Positions 8,326-16,344 of a stretch of 64,000 bases of DNA are shown here, piece by piece. The notes under the pieces were generated by a model, which had not been told where the DNA came from, did no database searches, and saw nothing but the letters and a program-made list of their open reading frames with translations. The translations under genes and the position numbers were made by a program. Source of the stretch: Schaedlerella arabinosiphila (GTDB taxonomy: Bacteria > Bacillota > Clostridia > Lachnospirales > Lachnospiraceae); NCBI RefSeq assembly GCF_003885045.1, contig NZ_RHJS01000002.1:2976001-3040000 (forward strand), given 5' to 3'. Within the stretch, counting starts at the first letter, position 1, and each line of letters starts with the position of its first letter.

Positions 8326-10479
8326 TTAATAGATACGCACCTGGTAAATCTGTGCTCTTAAATCCCCCCATGTTTCTTCCACAGTGATCCGGACTTTTTC
8401 GGCCTCAACAGCAGTTTCCCTTTTTACCACCGCCATCCTCTGATAATTTTCCTTCACCGTGGAAAAATGCATCCAACTTCCGTCCCGGTAATACTCAATG
8501 GAAAATCCCTTCACCAACTGGGGCGGCATCCCCTTGCGGATGGTAAACTTATGTTTTTCATCCCACCTCCCGGCGCAGCTTGACGGGATCTCCATCGAAA
8601 GATCCGGATCCAGATAGAGCCGGACTTCCTCAAACCGGACAGGCCGCTCCCACTCCAGCAGAACCCACGGCTTTTCCTCGTTTTGGGAACACCAGATATG
8701 GACGCCCCCATATGGCCTTGCATATCCGTCGGACAGATTGGAGACGGCATAAAGCGTCTCATCTTCCCATTCCACACATGGGTCCTTATAATCCGAACTG
8801 TTTTTTCTTCCGCATAAAATTCCCGGATTCCGTATACGGTTAAGCCTTAATGACAGAATCTCATTTTCTTTTATGTAAATGAGACCGAATTTTCCCGGCT
8901 TCATGCCTGAGAAGGAAATCTCAGCCCAGTTTTCACCTTTTGAAACAGGGACAGCCTGTTGGGAAACCCGTGCGCCGGGGCAAAGCCTGTTGGGAAGATC
9001 TGCTTCGTACAGCTCGATTTCCAGTTTTGTATCTGCCTCTGCCTCCAGCAGGATTTTTACGGCCCCTTCCCTGGAAAACGGCACTACCACAAAGCTTTCC
9101 TCTGTCAGACGCATGGTTCTGTCCGACGGTTCTGCCCTCAGCTTATATTCCGAGCTGGCCGAAACGCTTGCCTTTTGCCCCAGATCCAAGGGGTCCGCAT
9201 TTCTCTTACCTGGTATAAACATGTCCTCCCGGAGAAGGTTCTGTACAATCTCCTCTATCTGCCCTTCCTCCAGTTCTGCAGGGCTGCACGTTTCTTTCAT
9301 GCATTCCGCTGCCAGGGCGGCGGCGGCCTGTCCTGAGAGGGCGCAGGTATTCATGATCCGGGCAGAAGCAAAAGCCTCCTGGCGCGTACCGATATTCCGG
9401 CCGGCAAAAAATAGGTTCGGTATGCTCCGGCTGAACAGGCACCGAAGCGGAAGCGTATACACATTGACGGGAATCTGTACGCAGCTTTCCTCTTCACTGT
9501 TCAGTCCCCCTGCGGGATGGAAATCCATATACCATCCCCCGTAAAACGCCCCGTCCTCAAACCGGCGCTGCTTTAAGATGTCTTCCATGGTCAGTTCATA
9601 TTCTGTCATCATCCTTCTGGATTCCCGTTTTCCCGGAATACTTCCGATCCATTCCAGAGTCCGGGTTTCTGCTTCAGGATATTTTCCGCTGTTTTTAATG
9701 TAATTCCATACCCCCAGCACCAGTTTTTTCAGCTCCAGCCCGATCTCCTGGATCTCTGTGATCGTATTGCACAATCCTCCGTATTCGAACCACCAGCAAT
9801 CGCTTCCGGTCTGTTTTTCACTGATGATCCTTCCGCCTTTATTGATCAGGGTTTCCACATAATCCATATCATACGCATATTGCGGCGCCGCAAACTTAAC
9901 TGGCTTTTTGCTGTCCTTTATAAAGTATAATATGGAGCAGCTCAGCAGTTCCGCCGTCTTTTGCTGATTTTCGGGCGTATAGGGCAGATCCCCGATCCGG
10001 TAGGGGACGCCCGCCTCCGCGCCGATCATCCCATCCCCGGTAGCGTCGATAAAATAGCTGCTCCGGAAAATATAGCGGATCTCACTTGCCTGCTGTACCC
10101 CTTCTACCTGGCAGATCCTGCCCCCGCCACATACAACCTGTTCTACATTCGTGTTTAAAAAGAGGCGGATATTTTTTTCTCCCAGTACGGCATCCAGAAG
10201 GATTTCGTCCCAAAAGATCACATTGAACTCCGGATTTTCATACAGATTCCGCATCTTCAAAAACCCCAGCACACCCATTTCTTCGCTGAAAATATTTCCG
10301 GCGCCTGTGGCTCCGCGCATCCATACTCTGATTTCACTGCTGGAATTTCCTCCCAAAACGGGCCTGTTATGTACCAGAATCGTCTGGATTCCGGCTCTTG
10401 CCGCCGACAGGGCTGCACATACTCCGGAAACGCCTCCTCCGATTACGGTCAGTGAAGAATTTATTGCAACTGTCTTCAT
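8326..10479 (-). CDS. FAD-dependent oxidoreductase with beta-sandwich tail
   Basis: About 717 residues. Two ATG codons are adjacent; the second lies six bases from AGGAGG and is preferred. N-terminal FAD dinucleotide fold: SLTVIGGGVSGVCAALSAAR near residues 9-28, then VLGGNSSSEIRVW, the pattern of the FAD_oxidored family often found in Firmicute and Bacteroidota sugar-use loci. A second flavin motif, NLFFAGRNIGT, is near residue 360. The last 200 residues lack flavin motifs and look like a discoidin/jelly-roll beta-sandwich. As first gene of an ABC-transporter operon it probably oxidises the imported compound. Electron acceptor and substrate unknown. Confidence 0.85.
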   Translation of the reverse strand: MKTVAINSSLTVIGGGVSGVCAALSAARAGIQTILVHNRPVLGGNSSSEIRVWMRGATGAGNIFSEEMGVLGFLKMRNLYENPEFNVIFWDEILLDAVLGEKNIRLFLNTNVEQVVCGGGRICQVEGVQQASEIRYIFRSSYFIDATGDGMIGAEAGVPYRIGDLPYTPENQQKTAELLSCSILYFIKDSKKPVKFAAPQYAYDMDYVETLINKGGRIISEKQTGSDCWWFEYGGLCNTITEIQEIGLELKKLVLGVWNYIKNSGKYPEAETRTLEWIGSIPGKRESRRMMTEYELTMEDILKQRRFEDGAFYGGWYMDFHPAGGLNSEEESCVQIPVNVYTLPLRCLFSRSIPNLFFAGRNIGTRQEAFASARIMNTCALSGQAAAALAAECMKETCSPAELEEGQIEEIVQNLLREDMFIPGKRNADPLDLGQKASVSASSEYKLRAEPSDRTMRLTEESFVVVPFSREGAVKILLEAEADTKLEIELYEADLPNRLCPGARVSQQAVPVSKGENWAEISFSGMKPGKFGLIYIKENEILSLRLNRIRNPGILCGRKNSSDYKDPCVEWEDETLYAVSNLSDGYARPYGGVHIWCSQNEEKPWVLLEWERPVRFEEVRLYLDPDLSMEIPSSCAGRWDEKHKFTIRKGMPPQLVKGFSIEYYRDGSWMHFSTVKENYQRMAVVKRETAVEAEKVRITVEETWGDLRAQIYQVRIY

Positions 10480-10673
10480 CATATACCTCCTGCCCTTTAC
10501 CCGCACGAATTAAGCAGACTTTTCCAGAAAATTCTTTCTTTTTTTCCAGATTTTACGTCTTATTTTCCTATCTTTTAATAATTATCACGGGTTTTGATAT
10601 TATATTAATGGATTTTATCGTTGTTTTCCATAATAATTATGTCTGCTTTCTGGATTATTCTGCACTATTACGG

Positions 10674-10679
10674 TATAAT
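10674..10679 (+). promoter_or_regulatory. -10 box of PocR/AraC gene
   Basis: A consensus TATAAT 34 bp before the chosen ATG of the regulator. The -35 region is weak, which fits an activated or autoregulated gene. The 234-bp divergent region also has to carry the promoter of the oxidoreductase operon; I find no strong hexamer pair for it. Confidence 0.5.
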
Positions 10680-10713
10680 GAGTGCAGAATATGAAAGAAA
10701 GGAGATTTTTCTC

Positions 10714-11625
10714 ATGTCCAATCCATATCAGAATATTACAAACTACCTTCACTTTCTCTCCAGGCGATATAACGTCAAGATCAATATCAAGGATTTTTTT
10801 GGCTTTATTCCTATCAATAAAGAACTGGACGAAGCGCTGCGCCCTTTCCTTGCCCATACCAATCCTTTTTGTATGTATATAAAAAGCGAGACCCAGTCCT
10901 ATCACACCTGTCTCCGTATGATCAGAAAAATGTACAGCAAATTTGAAAACGGGGATTACGAATATTTTTTTGGGGTGTGCCACGCAGGGCTGATGGAATA
11001 TGTGATCCCGATTCGTTATGAGCAGGATCTGCTCGGATCTATCAACGCAGGTTTTTTCCAGTCAGATCCCGAAACAACACAGGCGCGCATACGTTCCGCA
11101 TGCCTTGGAAGCCGGCTTCTTCAGTTTGAAACTGCATACCGTTTATATGAACAATACATTACGGCGCCTGACATTGCAATCGAAGACCTGCTGCCGCAGT
11201 TGAATCTTCTTGCGGAATATCTCAGCCACACGTATGGAATCCTGTGTAAGACACATCCTACATCGACCAATATTTTCAGATATCATAATTCCAATGAGGA
11301 TATGATTCTGTCCCATGCGGTCAAGTATATCCAGCAGAACAGCAGCCAGCGTATTACCGTAAATGAACTGGCCGATTTCTGCCACTGCAGCACCTCCTAC
11401 CTGAGCCGCATTTTCAAAAAACGGACCTCTGTAAATATCAATACTTATATCAATAAGGTCCGTATAGAGCTAAGTAAAAACCACCTGATGAACTCAACCA
11501 ATTCCATTGCGGAAATCGCCATTACAACCGGATTTGATGATCCCAATTATTACAGCAGGGTCTTTACGAAAATGATCGGGATATCCCCTACAGAATTTCG
11601 AAGGCGGTTCAAAACATTTACATGA
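10714..11625 (+). CDS. AraC-family regulator with PocR sensor domain
   Basis: 303 residues from an ATG nine bases after AAAGGAG; the frame is open further upstream but has no ribosome site there. Residues about 20-165 match the PocR ligand-binding domain (HTCLRMIRKMYSKFENG, then YFFGVCHAGLMEYVIPI and GSINAGFF). Residues about 205-300 hold two AraC helix-turn-helix motifs (TVNELADFCHCSTSYLSRIF and IAEIAITTGFDDPNYYSRVF). It is transcribed away from the oxidoreductase-ABC operon and is the likely activator of it. PocR domains are known from propanediol regulators and sense small hydrocarbon ligands. Confidence 0.92.
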   Translation: MSNPYQNITNYLHFLSRRYNVKINIKDFFGFIPINKELDEALRPFLAHTNPFCMYIKSETQSYHTCLRMIRKMYSKFENGDYEYFFGVCHAGLMEYVIPIRYEQDLLGSINAGFFQSDPETTQARIRSACLGSRLLQFETAYRLYEQYITAPDIAIEDLLPQLNLLAEYLSHTYGILCKTHPTSTNIFRYHNSNEDMILSHAVKYIQQNSSQRITVNELADFCHCSTSYLSRIFKKRTSVNINTYINKVRIELSKNHLMNSTNSIAEIAITTGFDDPNYYSRVFTKMIGISPTEFRRRFKTFT

Positions 11626-11692
11626 CCTGGACAGACCGCAAAAAATATCTATATTTTTGCATTCGTACTATCTTTTTCTCTTCCTGCTTCGT

Positions 11693-11922
11693 TATACCTT
11701 ATGAAACGGCCGAATGGCCATAATGGGGTGCCCTTGGGTATACCTTGCGAAACGGCCGCATGGCCATAATGGGATGCCCTTGGGTATACCTTGTGAAACG
11801 GCCGCATGGCCATAATGGGATGCCCTTGGGTATACCTTGTGAAACGGCCGCATGGCCATAATGGGGTGCCCTTGGGTATACCTTGCGAAATGGCCGCATG
11901 GCCATAATGGGATGCCCTTGGG
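11693..11922. repeat. Five tandem copies of a 46-bp repeat
   Basis: Five head-to-tail units of exactly 46 bp, differing at only a few positions each. Each unit starts TATACCTTGTGAAACGG, has a GGCC-GCAT-GGCC dyad and ends GGGATGCCCTTGGG; unit junctions make the palindrome GGTATACC. 46 is not a multiple of three, and long minus-strand frames across it are only the repeat read in rotating frames. It lies just upstream of the ECF sigma gene. Two degenerate clusters of the same family follow at 12525 and 13430. Confidence 0.95.
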
Positions 11923-11964
11923 TATACATATTTGAATGGGATGTAAAACGGGGAGGTGAATGCT

Positions 11965-12498
11965 GTGAGCGGCGATTTTTTATTGATCCGAAAAATGAAG
12001 CAGGGTGACGACGGCGCATTTGAGCTGTTTGTCCGCAAATATTACGGAGACATCCTGTCTTACTGCCATTATCACTGCCCGGATCAGGAATACGCCGAGG
12101 ATCTGACCCAGGAAACCTTCGCCCGTTTTTTCGCCAAATTATCCGATTACAGGTATCAGGGCAAAACCAAGAATTATCTTTATACGGTGGCCAAAAACCT
12201 GTGCCGGGATTATTTCAAAAAGAGCCGTGAAAGCCCTCTGGAGGATACAGAGCTTTACGAAGAGCTGGGTACAAAAGACCATCCTGCGGAAGAGATCGTG
12301 AACCGGCTCGCCGTCACCCAGGCCCTAGAAACGCTGCCGGAGGAGCTGCGGGAGGTTGTGATCCTCTATTATTTTCAGGAGTTAAAGCTCCGGGAGATCG
12401 CCGATACGCTGCAGATCGGCCTCCCCCTTGTAAAATACCGTCTGAAACAGGCCAAACTGAAGCTGGCGGAATTGCTGAATCCAAATTGTGCGTCTTAA
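11965..12498 (+). CDS. ECF-type RNA polymerase sigma factor
   Basis: 177 residues from a GTG eight bases after GGGGAGG. The alternative GTG at 11956 overlaps the Shine-Dalgarno. Region 2: KQGDDGAFELFVRKYYGDIL and EDLTQETFARFF near residues 10-60. Region 4: ETLPEELREVVILYYFQELK, then REIADTLQIGLPLVKYRLKQ at the C-terminus. No anti-sigma gene with a zinc motif follows; the next gene is a membrane protein and then an ABC exporter, an arrangement where the membrane protein may control the sigma factor. The gene is bracketed by 46-bp repeats. Confidence 0.92.
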   Translation: MSGDFLLIRKMKQGDDGAFELFVRKYYGDILSYCHYHCPDQEYAEDLTQETFARFFAKLSDYRYQGKTKNYLYTVAKNLCRDYFKKSRESPLEDTELYEELGTKDHPAEEIVNRLAVTQALETLPEELREVVILYYFQELKLREIADTLQIGLPLVKYRLKQAKLKLAELLNPNCAS

Positions 12499-12524
12499 CC
12501 ATCTGCAGCAGCAGCCTAATATCC

Positions 12525-12648
12525 ATACCTTGTGAAATGGCCGGATGGCCATGATGGGGTGCCCTGGGGGATAGCTTTTGAAACGGCCGGATGGCCATAA
12601 TGGGGCCCTGGGGGATACATTACGAATCGACCGAATGGGCCCCTGGGG
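12525..12648. repeat. Degenerate 46-bp-family repeats, second cluster
   Basis: Three shortened, diverged units of the family at 11693. They keep TGAAATGGCCGGATGGCC and the GGGGTGCCCTGGGG end, while the third unit has lost most of the GGCC dyad. The cluster occupies the intergenic space between the sigma factor and the membrane protein gene. Confidence 0.85.
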
Positions 12649-12703
12649 ATGAAGGCATGACTGCCCGGCTCGCTGCTTCGCAGGAATAAAGGAGGGATTT
12701 TCC

Positions 12704-13441
12704 ATGCATCTAAACGAAGAACTTCTTCATTATAAAACACTTACCCGGCCACGGCCGCAGGAGGAAAAAATCCTGGAAACCATTCGTAGGTCAAAGGAAA
12801 TCTTTTATATGGCCGAGCAGGAAAAGCTGCTGTCTTACTATGAATTTTTGTGGGGGCAGTTTCAACTGATCCAAAAAAAGTGGTGGCTTTTTCAGTTCCT
12901 GATCCTGTGCGCATCCGCCGGCCTGCTGTCCTCGGCATATGACGAAACTTACATCCACAGGGGGCTGGGGATCATGGCTTCCTTGTATATCATCCTGATC
13001 ATTCCGGAATTGTGGAAAAACAGGACCAACCGCTCCATGGAAATCGAGTATTCGTCTTACTATTCCCTGCGGCAGATCTATGCGGCGCGTATGGTTTTGT
13101 TCGGAATCGCGGACACGCTGCTGCTCACCGGATTCTGCGGAGCGGCCATCCTGGGAATGCATATGGCATTTACCGTGCTGCTTGTCCAGTTCCTGCTGCC
13201 TATGCTTATAACTGCATGCATCTGCTTCGGAACCCTGTGCAGCAGGCATATCCGCAGCGAAGCCGCATCCGTATGCCTGTGTCTGCTGTGGTGCGGATTG
13301 TGGCTGGCACTCAATCTGGATGAGGCTCTCTATGCCATGGTCATGCCCACGGTCTGGCTCTCCTGTGCAGGACTTGCGCTCCTGTTCCTGTGCATCACGG
13401 TTTACCGCACTTTAGACCGCTGTAGAAGTTATACCTTGTGA
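12704..13441 (+). CDS. Membrane protein, possible sigma-locus partner
   Basis: 245 residues from an ATG after AAAGGAGG. The first 60 residues are charged and cytoplasmic-looking. Then come about six hydrophobic segments, the first two LFQFLILCASAGLLSSAY (about 62-79) and GLGIMASLYIILIIPELW. I recognise no catalytic motif. Genes of this type recur between ECF sigma and ABC-exporter genes in Clostridia, where they may act as anti-sigma or sensor proteins (inference from position). The last three codons and the stop codon lie inside the next 46-bp-family repeat, so the present C-terminus was shaped by the repeat. Confidence 0.75.
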   Translation: MHLNEELLHYKTLTRPRPQEEKILETIRRSKEIFYMAEQEKLLSYYEFLWGQFQLIQKKWWLFQFLILCASAGLLSSAYDETYIHRGLGIMASLYIILIIPELWKNRTNRSMEIEYSSYYSLRQIYAARMVLFGIADTLLLTGFCGAAILGMHMAFTVLLVQFLLPMLITACICFGTLCSRHIRSEAASVCLCLLWCGLWLALNLDEALYAMVMPTVWLSCAGLALLFLCITVYRTLDRCRSYTL

Positions 13442-13625
13442 AAAAGGACGGATGGCCATAACGGGGTGCCCTGGGGTATACTTTATGAAATGGCTGGATG
13501 ACCATACGTGGTGCCCTGGGGTATACCTTGTAAAAAAGGGCGGATGGTCTTGATGGGGAGCCTGGGATATACGGTGTGAAAAAGGACGGATGGATATAAT
13601 GGGATGCCCTGAATATACGGTGTGA
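13430..13625. repeat. Degenerate 46-bp-family repeats, third cluster
   Basis: Four to five diverged units (TATACCTTGTGAAAAAGG, GGATGGCCATAACGGGG and similar) with period 44-47 bp, decaying to the right. The first unit supplies the end of the upstream reading frame. Confidence 0.85.
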
Positions 13626-13676
13626 CGTGCTGTATTGCAAATGCCTATAAGAGGTGTCAAATTGGTTACTTTGAAA

Positions 13677-13742
13677 TTGCCCGCATTTTAGATCTGCTTC
13701 GCAGATAGCGGGCAAGCAATCACTTGCTGGGAAAGTGGTTGC
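13677..13742 (+). other. Two hairpins upstream of ABC ATPase gene
   Basis: 13677-13715 folds as TTGCCCGC/GCGGGCAA with an inner AGATCTGC/GCAGAT stem. 13716-13742 folds as GCAATCACTT/AAGTGGTTGC. Neither is followed by a T-run, so they look like leader or processing structures rather than terminators. They end 56 bp before the ABC ATPase start codon. Confidence 0.4.
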
Positions 13743-13798
13743 ATTCAGCAGGCAATCCATTTGCTTTGTAAATTGATTACAAATCAGGAGGTATATTT

Positions 13799-14725
13799 AT
13801 GGAATTGGAATTGACGGATCTGACAAAAAAATTCGGGGAGCTGACGGCTGTTGATCACATCAGCCTGACCATGACCAGCGGTGTCTACGGTCTGCTGGGC
13901 GTAAACGGGGCCGGAAAGACGACGCTGATGCGGATGCTCTGCACCCTGTTAAAGCCGACCTGCGGAAGTATCACCTGCAATGGAAAGGACATTTTCAAAA
14001 TGGACGGGGGGTACAGAAAATTATTGGGCTACCTGCCCCAGGATTTCGGATTTTATCCGGAGTTTACCGTACAGGATTATCTCCTCTACATTTCCTCAAT
14101 CAAAGGCATCCGACCCGCCGCGGCAAAAAAACGCACCCGGGAGCTGCTGGCCCAGGTGGGACTTGCAAAAGCAGCCAATAAGAAAATGAAAAAGCTCTCC
14201 GGCGGCATGAAGCGGCGGGCCGGAATCGCCCAGGCCATGCTGAACAACCCCAGAATCCTGATCCTGGATGAGCCCACCGTGGGACTCGACCCCAACGAGC
14301 GGATTCGTTTCCGCAACCTGATCAGCGAGCTTTCCGAGGATCGCCTGGTTCTGTTGTCTACGCATATTGTTTCGGATATTGAATACATCGCAAACGAAAT
14401 CTGGCTGATGAAAGACGGAGCATTGGTACACAGAGGGACTCTGGACGAAACCATCGCTTCCATGCCGGAAACCGTGTGGAAATGCGCGGCAGAACACTCC
14501 ATGGTGCCGGCCCTCACGAAAAAATATAAGGTTTCAAATCTGAAATCCGAGGACGGGCATGTGGAACTGCGTATCATCTCGCCCAAGAGACCCGCCCCTG
14601 ATGCCGAACCTGTCCGGCCCGCGCTGGAAGATGTATTTCTATATTATTTCGGGGAAACGATGGATGACGAACCTGATATTGACAGCCCGAGCGGCGGCCC
14701 GAACCGCACCCTTTTTTTCAGGTAA
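13799..14725 (+). CDS. ABC exporter ATP-binding protein
   Basis: 308 residues after AGGAGGTATATTT. Walker A GVNGAGKTT near residues 34-42, Q-loop LPQDFGF near 82, signature LSGGMKRR near 133, Walker B ILILDEPTVGLDP near 152, and the H-loop STHIVSD near 185. The C-terminal 90 residues are the extension typical of ABC-2 type exporters. It pairs with the permease at 14868 and is probably controlled with the sigma factor upstream. Possible roles are peptide, antibiotic or lipid export; no substrate cue is present. Confidence 0.93.
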   Translation: MELELTDLTKKFGELTAVDHISLTMTSGVYGLLGVNGAGKTTLMRMLCTLLKPTCGSITCNGKDIFKMDGGYRKLLGYLPQDFGFYPEFTVQDYLLYISSIKGIRPAAAKKRTRELLAQVGLAKAANKKMKKLSGGMKRRAGIAQAMLNNPRILILDEPTVGLDPNERIRFRNLISELSEDRLVLLSTHIVSDIEYIANEIWLMKDGALVHRGTLDETIASMPETVWKCAAEHSMVPALTKKYKVSNLKSEDGHVELRIISPKRPAPDAEPVRPALEDVFLYYFGETMDDEPDIDSPSGGPNRTLFFR

Positions 14726-14752
14726 GGTTTACAGGACTCTTTGATAAAAAAA

Positions 14753-14842
14753 TTTTCGGCTGTGCGGCTGCTAACCTGACAGAATATTTGCATTGAATAT
14801 ATCGCACAAAAGTTCTGCCGTATTGCAGCCGCACAGCGAAAA
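14753..14842. repeat. 90-bp palindromic repeat, copy 1
   Basis: Imperfect inverted repeat with arms of about 30 bp. The outer part TTTTCGGCTGTGCGGCTGC pairs with a matching right arm that ends GCAGCCGCACAGCGAAAA; the AT-rich centre contains TTTGCATTGAAT. It is related to the copies at 47665 and 57847. It lies between the ABC ATPase and permease genes of one operon, so it is probably transcribed and may limit read-through. Confidence 0.8.
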
Positions 14843-14867
14843 ATCGCAAAAAGGTTGGTAATAGAAT

Positions 14868-16082
14868 ATGATCCGATATGAAATCAAGAAAATATTTTCG
14901 AAAACGATGAACAAAGCGGCGCTGCTGGTCATGACGGCAATACTGGTTATCGTATGCCTTTTCACACTAAATTCCGTATATTGTACGGATGAATCCGGCG
15001 ACCATCTTTCCGGAATCGCGGCGGCCAAAAAACTGCGTGAAATGCAAGAGCCATGGTCCGGACACCTGACAGAGGATGTATTTGCGGAAGTCATCCGAAA
15101 AAACGCACAGATCAATGGTTCCGAAGAAGCACTGTCCGATGACATCCTAAAACAAAATCAGGCTTATGCAAAAAAGCAGGGCTTTGGAGATATTCTTAAT
15201 CTGCTAAACGACATGTTCAGCCCCTACCGGGATTGGGACCCATTTATGGCGAACCGACTTACGGAGGAAGACGCAAAGTATGTGTATGAAAAAAGGATTT
15301 CTGGATTGAAGGAATTTCTGGATTCCGGTGAAGAGTATTTTTCCGAAAATGAAAAGGCTTTCCTGGTGGAGCGGTACGAGGCACTAAAGATACCCTTTTA
15401 TTACGAATATATGGGCGCCTGGACCGCGCTGTTTCCAAAGGTCAGCACATTCATCCTGCTGCTTGCACTGGTGATCGGTTTCCTCGTGTCCGGCATCTTT
15501 TCCGACGAATTTCAGTTAAAGGCGGATTCCATTTTCTTCGCCTCCAGGCTTGGCAGGAGCAAAGCGGTTCTCTCCAAAACAGCCGCCGGTTTTCTTGTCA
15601 CCACCGTGCTGTATATCGTATTTGCCTTCCTATATACCGTGATCATGTTAGCGGCATTGGGAGCAGGCGGAGCAGACTGCCCGATTCAGTTCCAGTTCCG
15701 CAAGTGCATTTACAACATCACCAACCTCCAGGCATATCTGCTGATCATTGCCGGAGGATATATCGGAACCCTGTTCGCTGCAACCACTGCCATGCTTGTA
15801 TCCGCAAAAACACGTAATACCGCGCTGGCGGCTGCCGTACCGTTTCTCATCCTGTGTACGTTTCCGTTTCTGAGCAGGATCATCCCGCTGCCCGGGCTCT
15901 GCACCCTCTTCCCGGACCGGCTGATGGATATCTTCAACAACATGCTCCACGACTTTTCACTGTATGAAATCGGCGGGACGGTAATGGATGCTTTGGTGAT
16001 CGTGTTTCCGGTGTATTTTCTGGCTTGTGTTGTGCTGCAGCCGGTGGTGTATGGGGTATTTAAGAGGGTGGAGGTGAAGTAG
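14868..16082 (+). CDS. ABC-2 type exporter permease
   Basis: 404 residues. One N-terminal helix (ALLVMTAILVIVCLFTLNSV, about 18-37) is followed by a 140-residue extracellular domain, then five or more helices from about residue 190. This is the topology of bacitracin/lantibiotic-type ABC-2 permeases. It pairs with the ATPase at 13799. From about residue 259 to the stop and beyond, the DNA is repeated almost identically at 17572-18097, so this is the intact copy of a partly duplicated gene. Confidence 0.88.
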   Translation: MIRYEIKKIFSKTMNKAALLVMTAILVIVCLFTLNSVYCTDESGDHLSGIAAAKKLREMQEPWSGHLTEDVFAEVIRKNAQINGSEEALSDDILKQNQAYAKKQGFGDILNLLNDMFSPYRDWDPFMANRLTEEDAKYVYEKRISGLKEFLDSGEEYFSENEKAFLVERYEALKIPFYYEYMGAWTALFPKVSTFILLLALVIGFLVSGIFSDEFQLKADSIFFASRLGRSKAVLSKTAAGFLVTTVLYIVFAFLYTVIMLAALGAGGADCPIQFQFRKCIYNITNLQAYLLIIAGGYIGTLFAATTAMLVSAKTRNTALAAAVPFLILCTFPFLSRIIPLPGLCTLFPDRLMDIFNNMLHDFSLYEIGGTVMDALVIVFPVYFLACVVLQPVVYGVFKRVEVK

Positions 16083-16169
16083 GATCAAGTACTGCAATAT
16101 TCGGGATTTTTTTGTTGACGGAGGGGTAGAGGTGATTTTAATGGGATGGAAAAAGGAAACTGTATTTAA
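15641..16169. repeat. Long direct repeat, left copy (permease tail)
   Basis: About 529 bp, roughly 97% identical to 17572-18097. Differences include a one-codon deletion in the right copy (IFNNML versus IFNML) and a few substitutions. The repeat covers the last 147 codons of the permease and about 85 bp of downstream DNA, including a ribosome site and the start of a further gene. Confidence 0.95.
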
Positions 16170-16344
16170 ACTCAATCCGCGCGTAAAACGACCGCAAGGA
16201 TTACGAAGATTCTACAATCAAAAAGCACATCCATCCCATACTCCGCTATTTTATGAGTACAGGATGTGTCGTGTGCCAAATGTTATAAATGGTATTCCTG
16301 ATATAACCTTTCACGCAATACGTTATCCTCCGCGATTCGAATGA
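16141..16344 (+). pseudogene. Remnant of a gene downstream of the permease
   Basis: A good ribosome site (GGAGGGGTAGAGGTG) leads to an ATG and a 67-codon frame beginning MGWKKETVF. Its 3' end overlaps the convergent Rpn gene. The same ribosome site and a similar start (MWGKKKAVF) occur after the second permease copy at 18069 but stop after 20 codons. Both look like different truncations of one lost gene, probably once part of the exporter operon. Confidence 0.4.

Noticed and set aside
11693..11922. CRISPR array
   Set aside because: The 46-bp units are directly adjacent with no unique spacers, and no cas genes are present.
11649..12038. Minus-strand frames of 129 and 106 codons with repeating YPRASHYGHAA-like motifs
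   Set aside because: They are the 46-bp tandem repeat read in rotating frames; 46 bp leaves all frames open by chance, there is no ribosome site, and they run over the start of the sigma gene.
12314..13760. Further minus-strand frames across the second and third repeat clusters
   Set aside because: Same cause: repeat DNA read as protein, partly antisense to well-supported genes.
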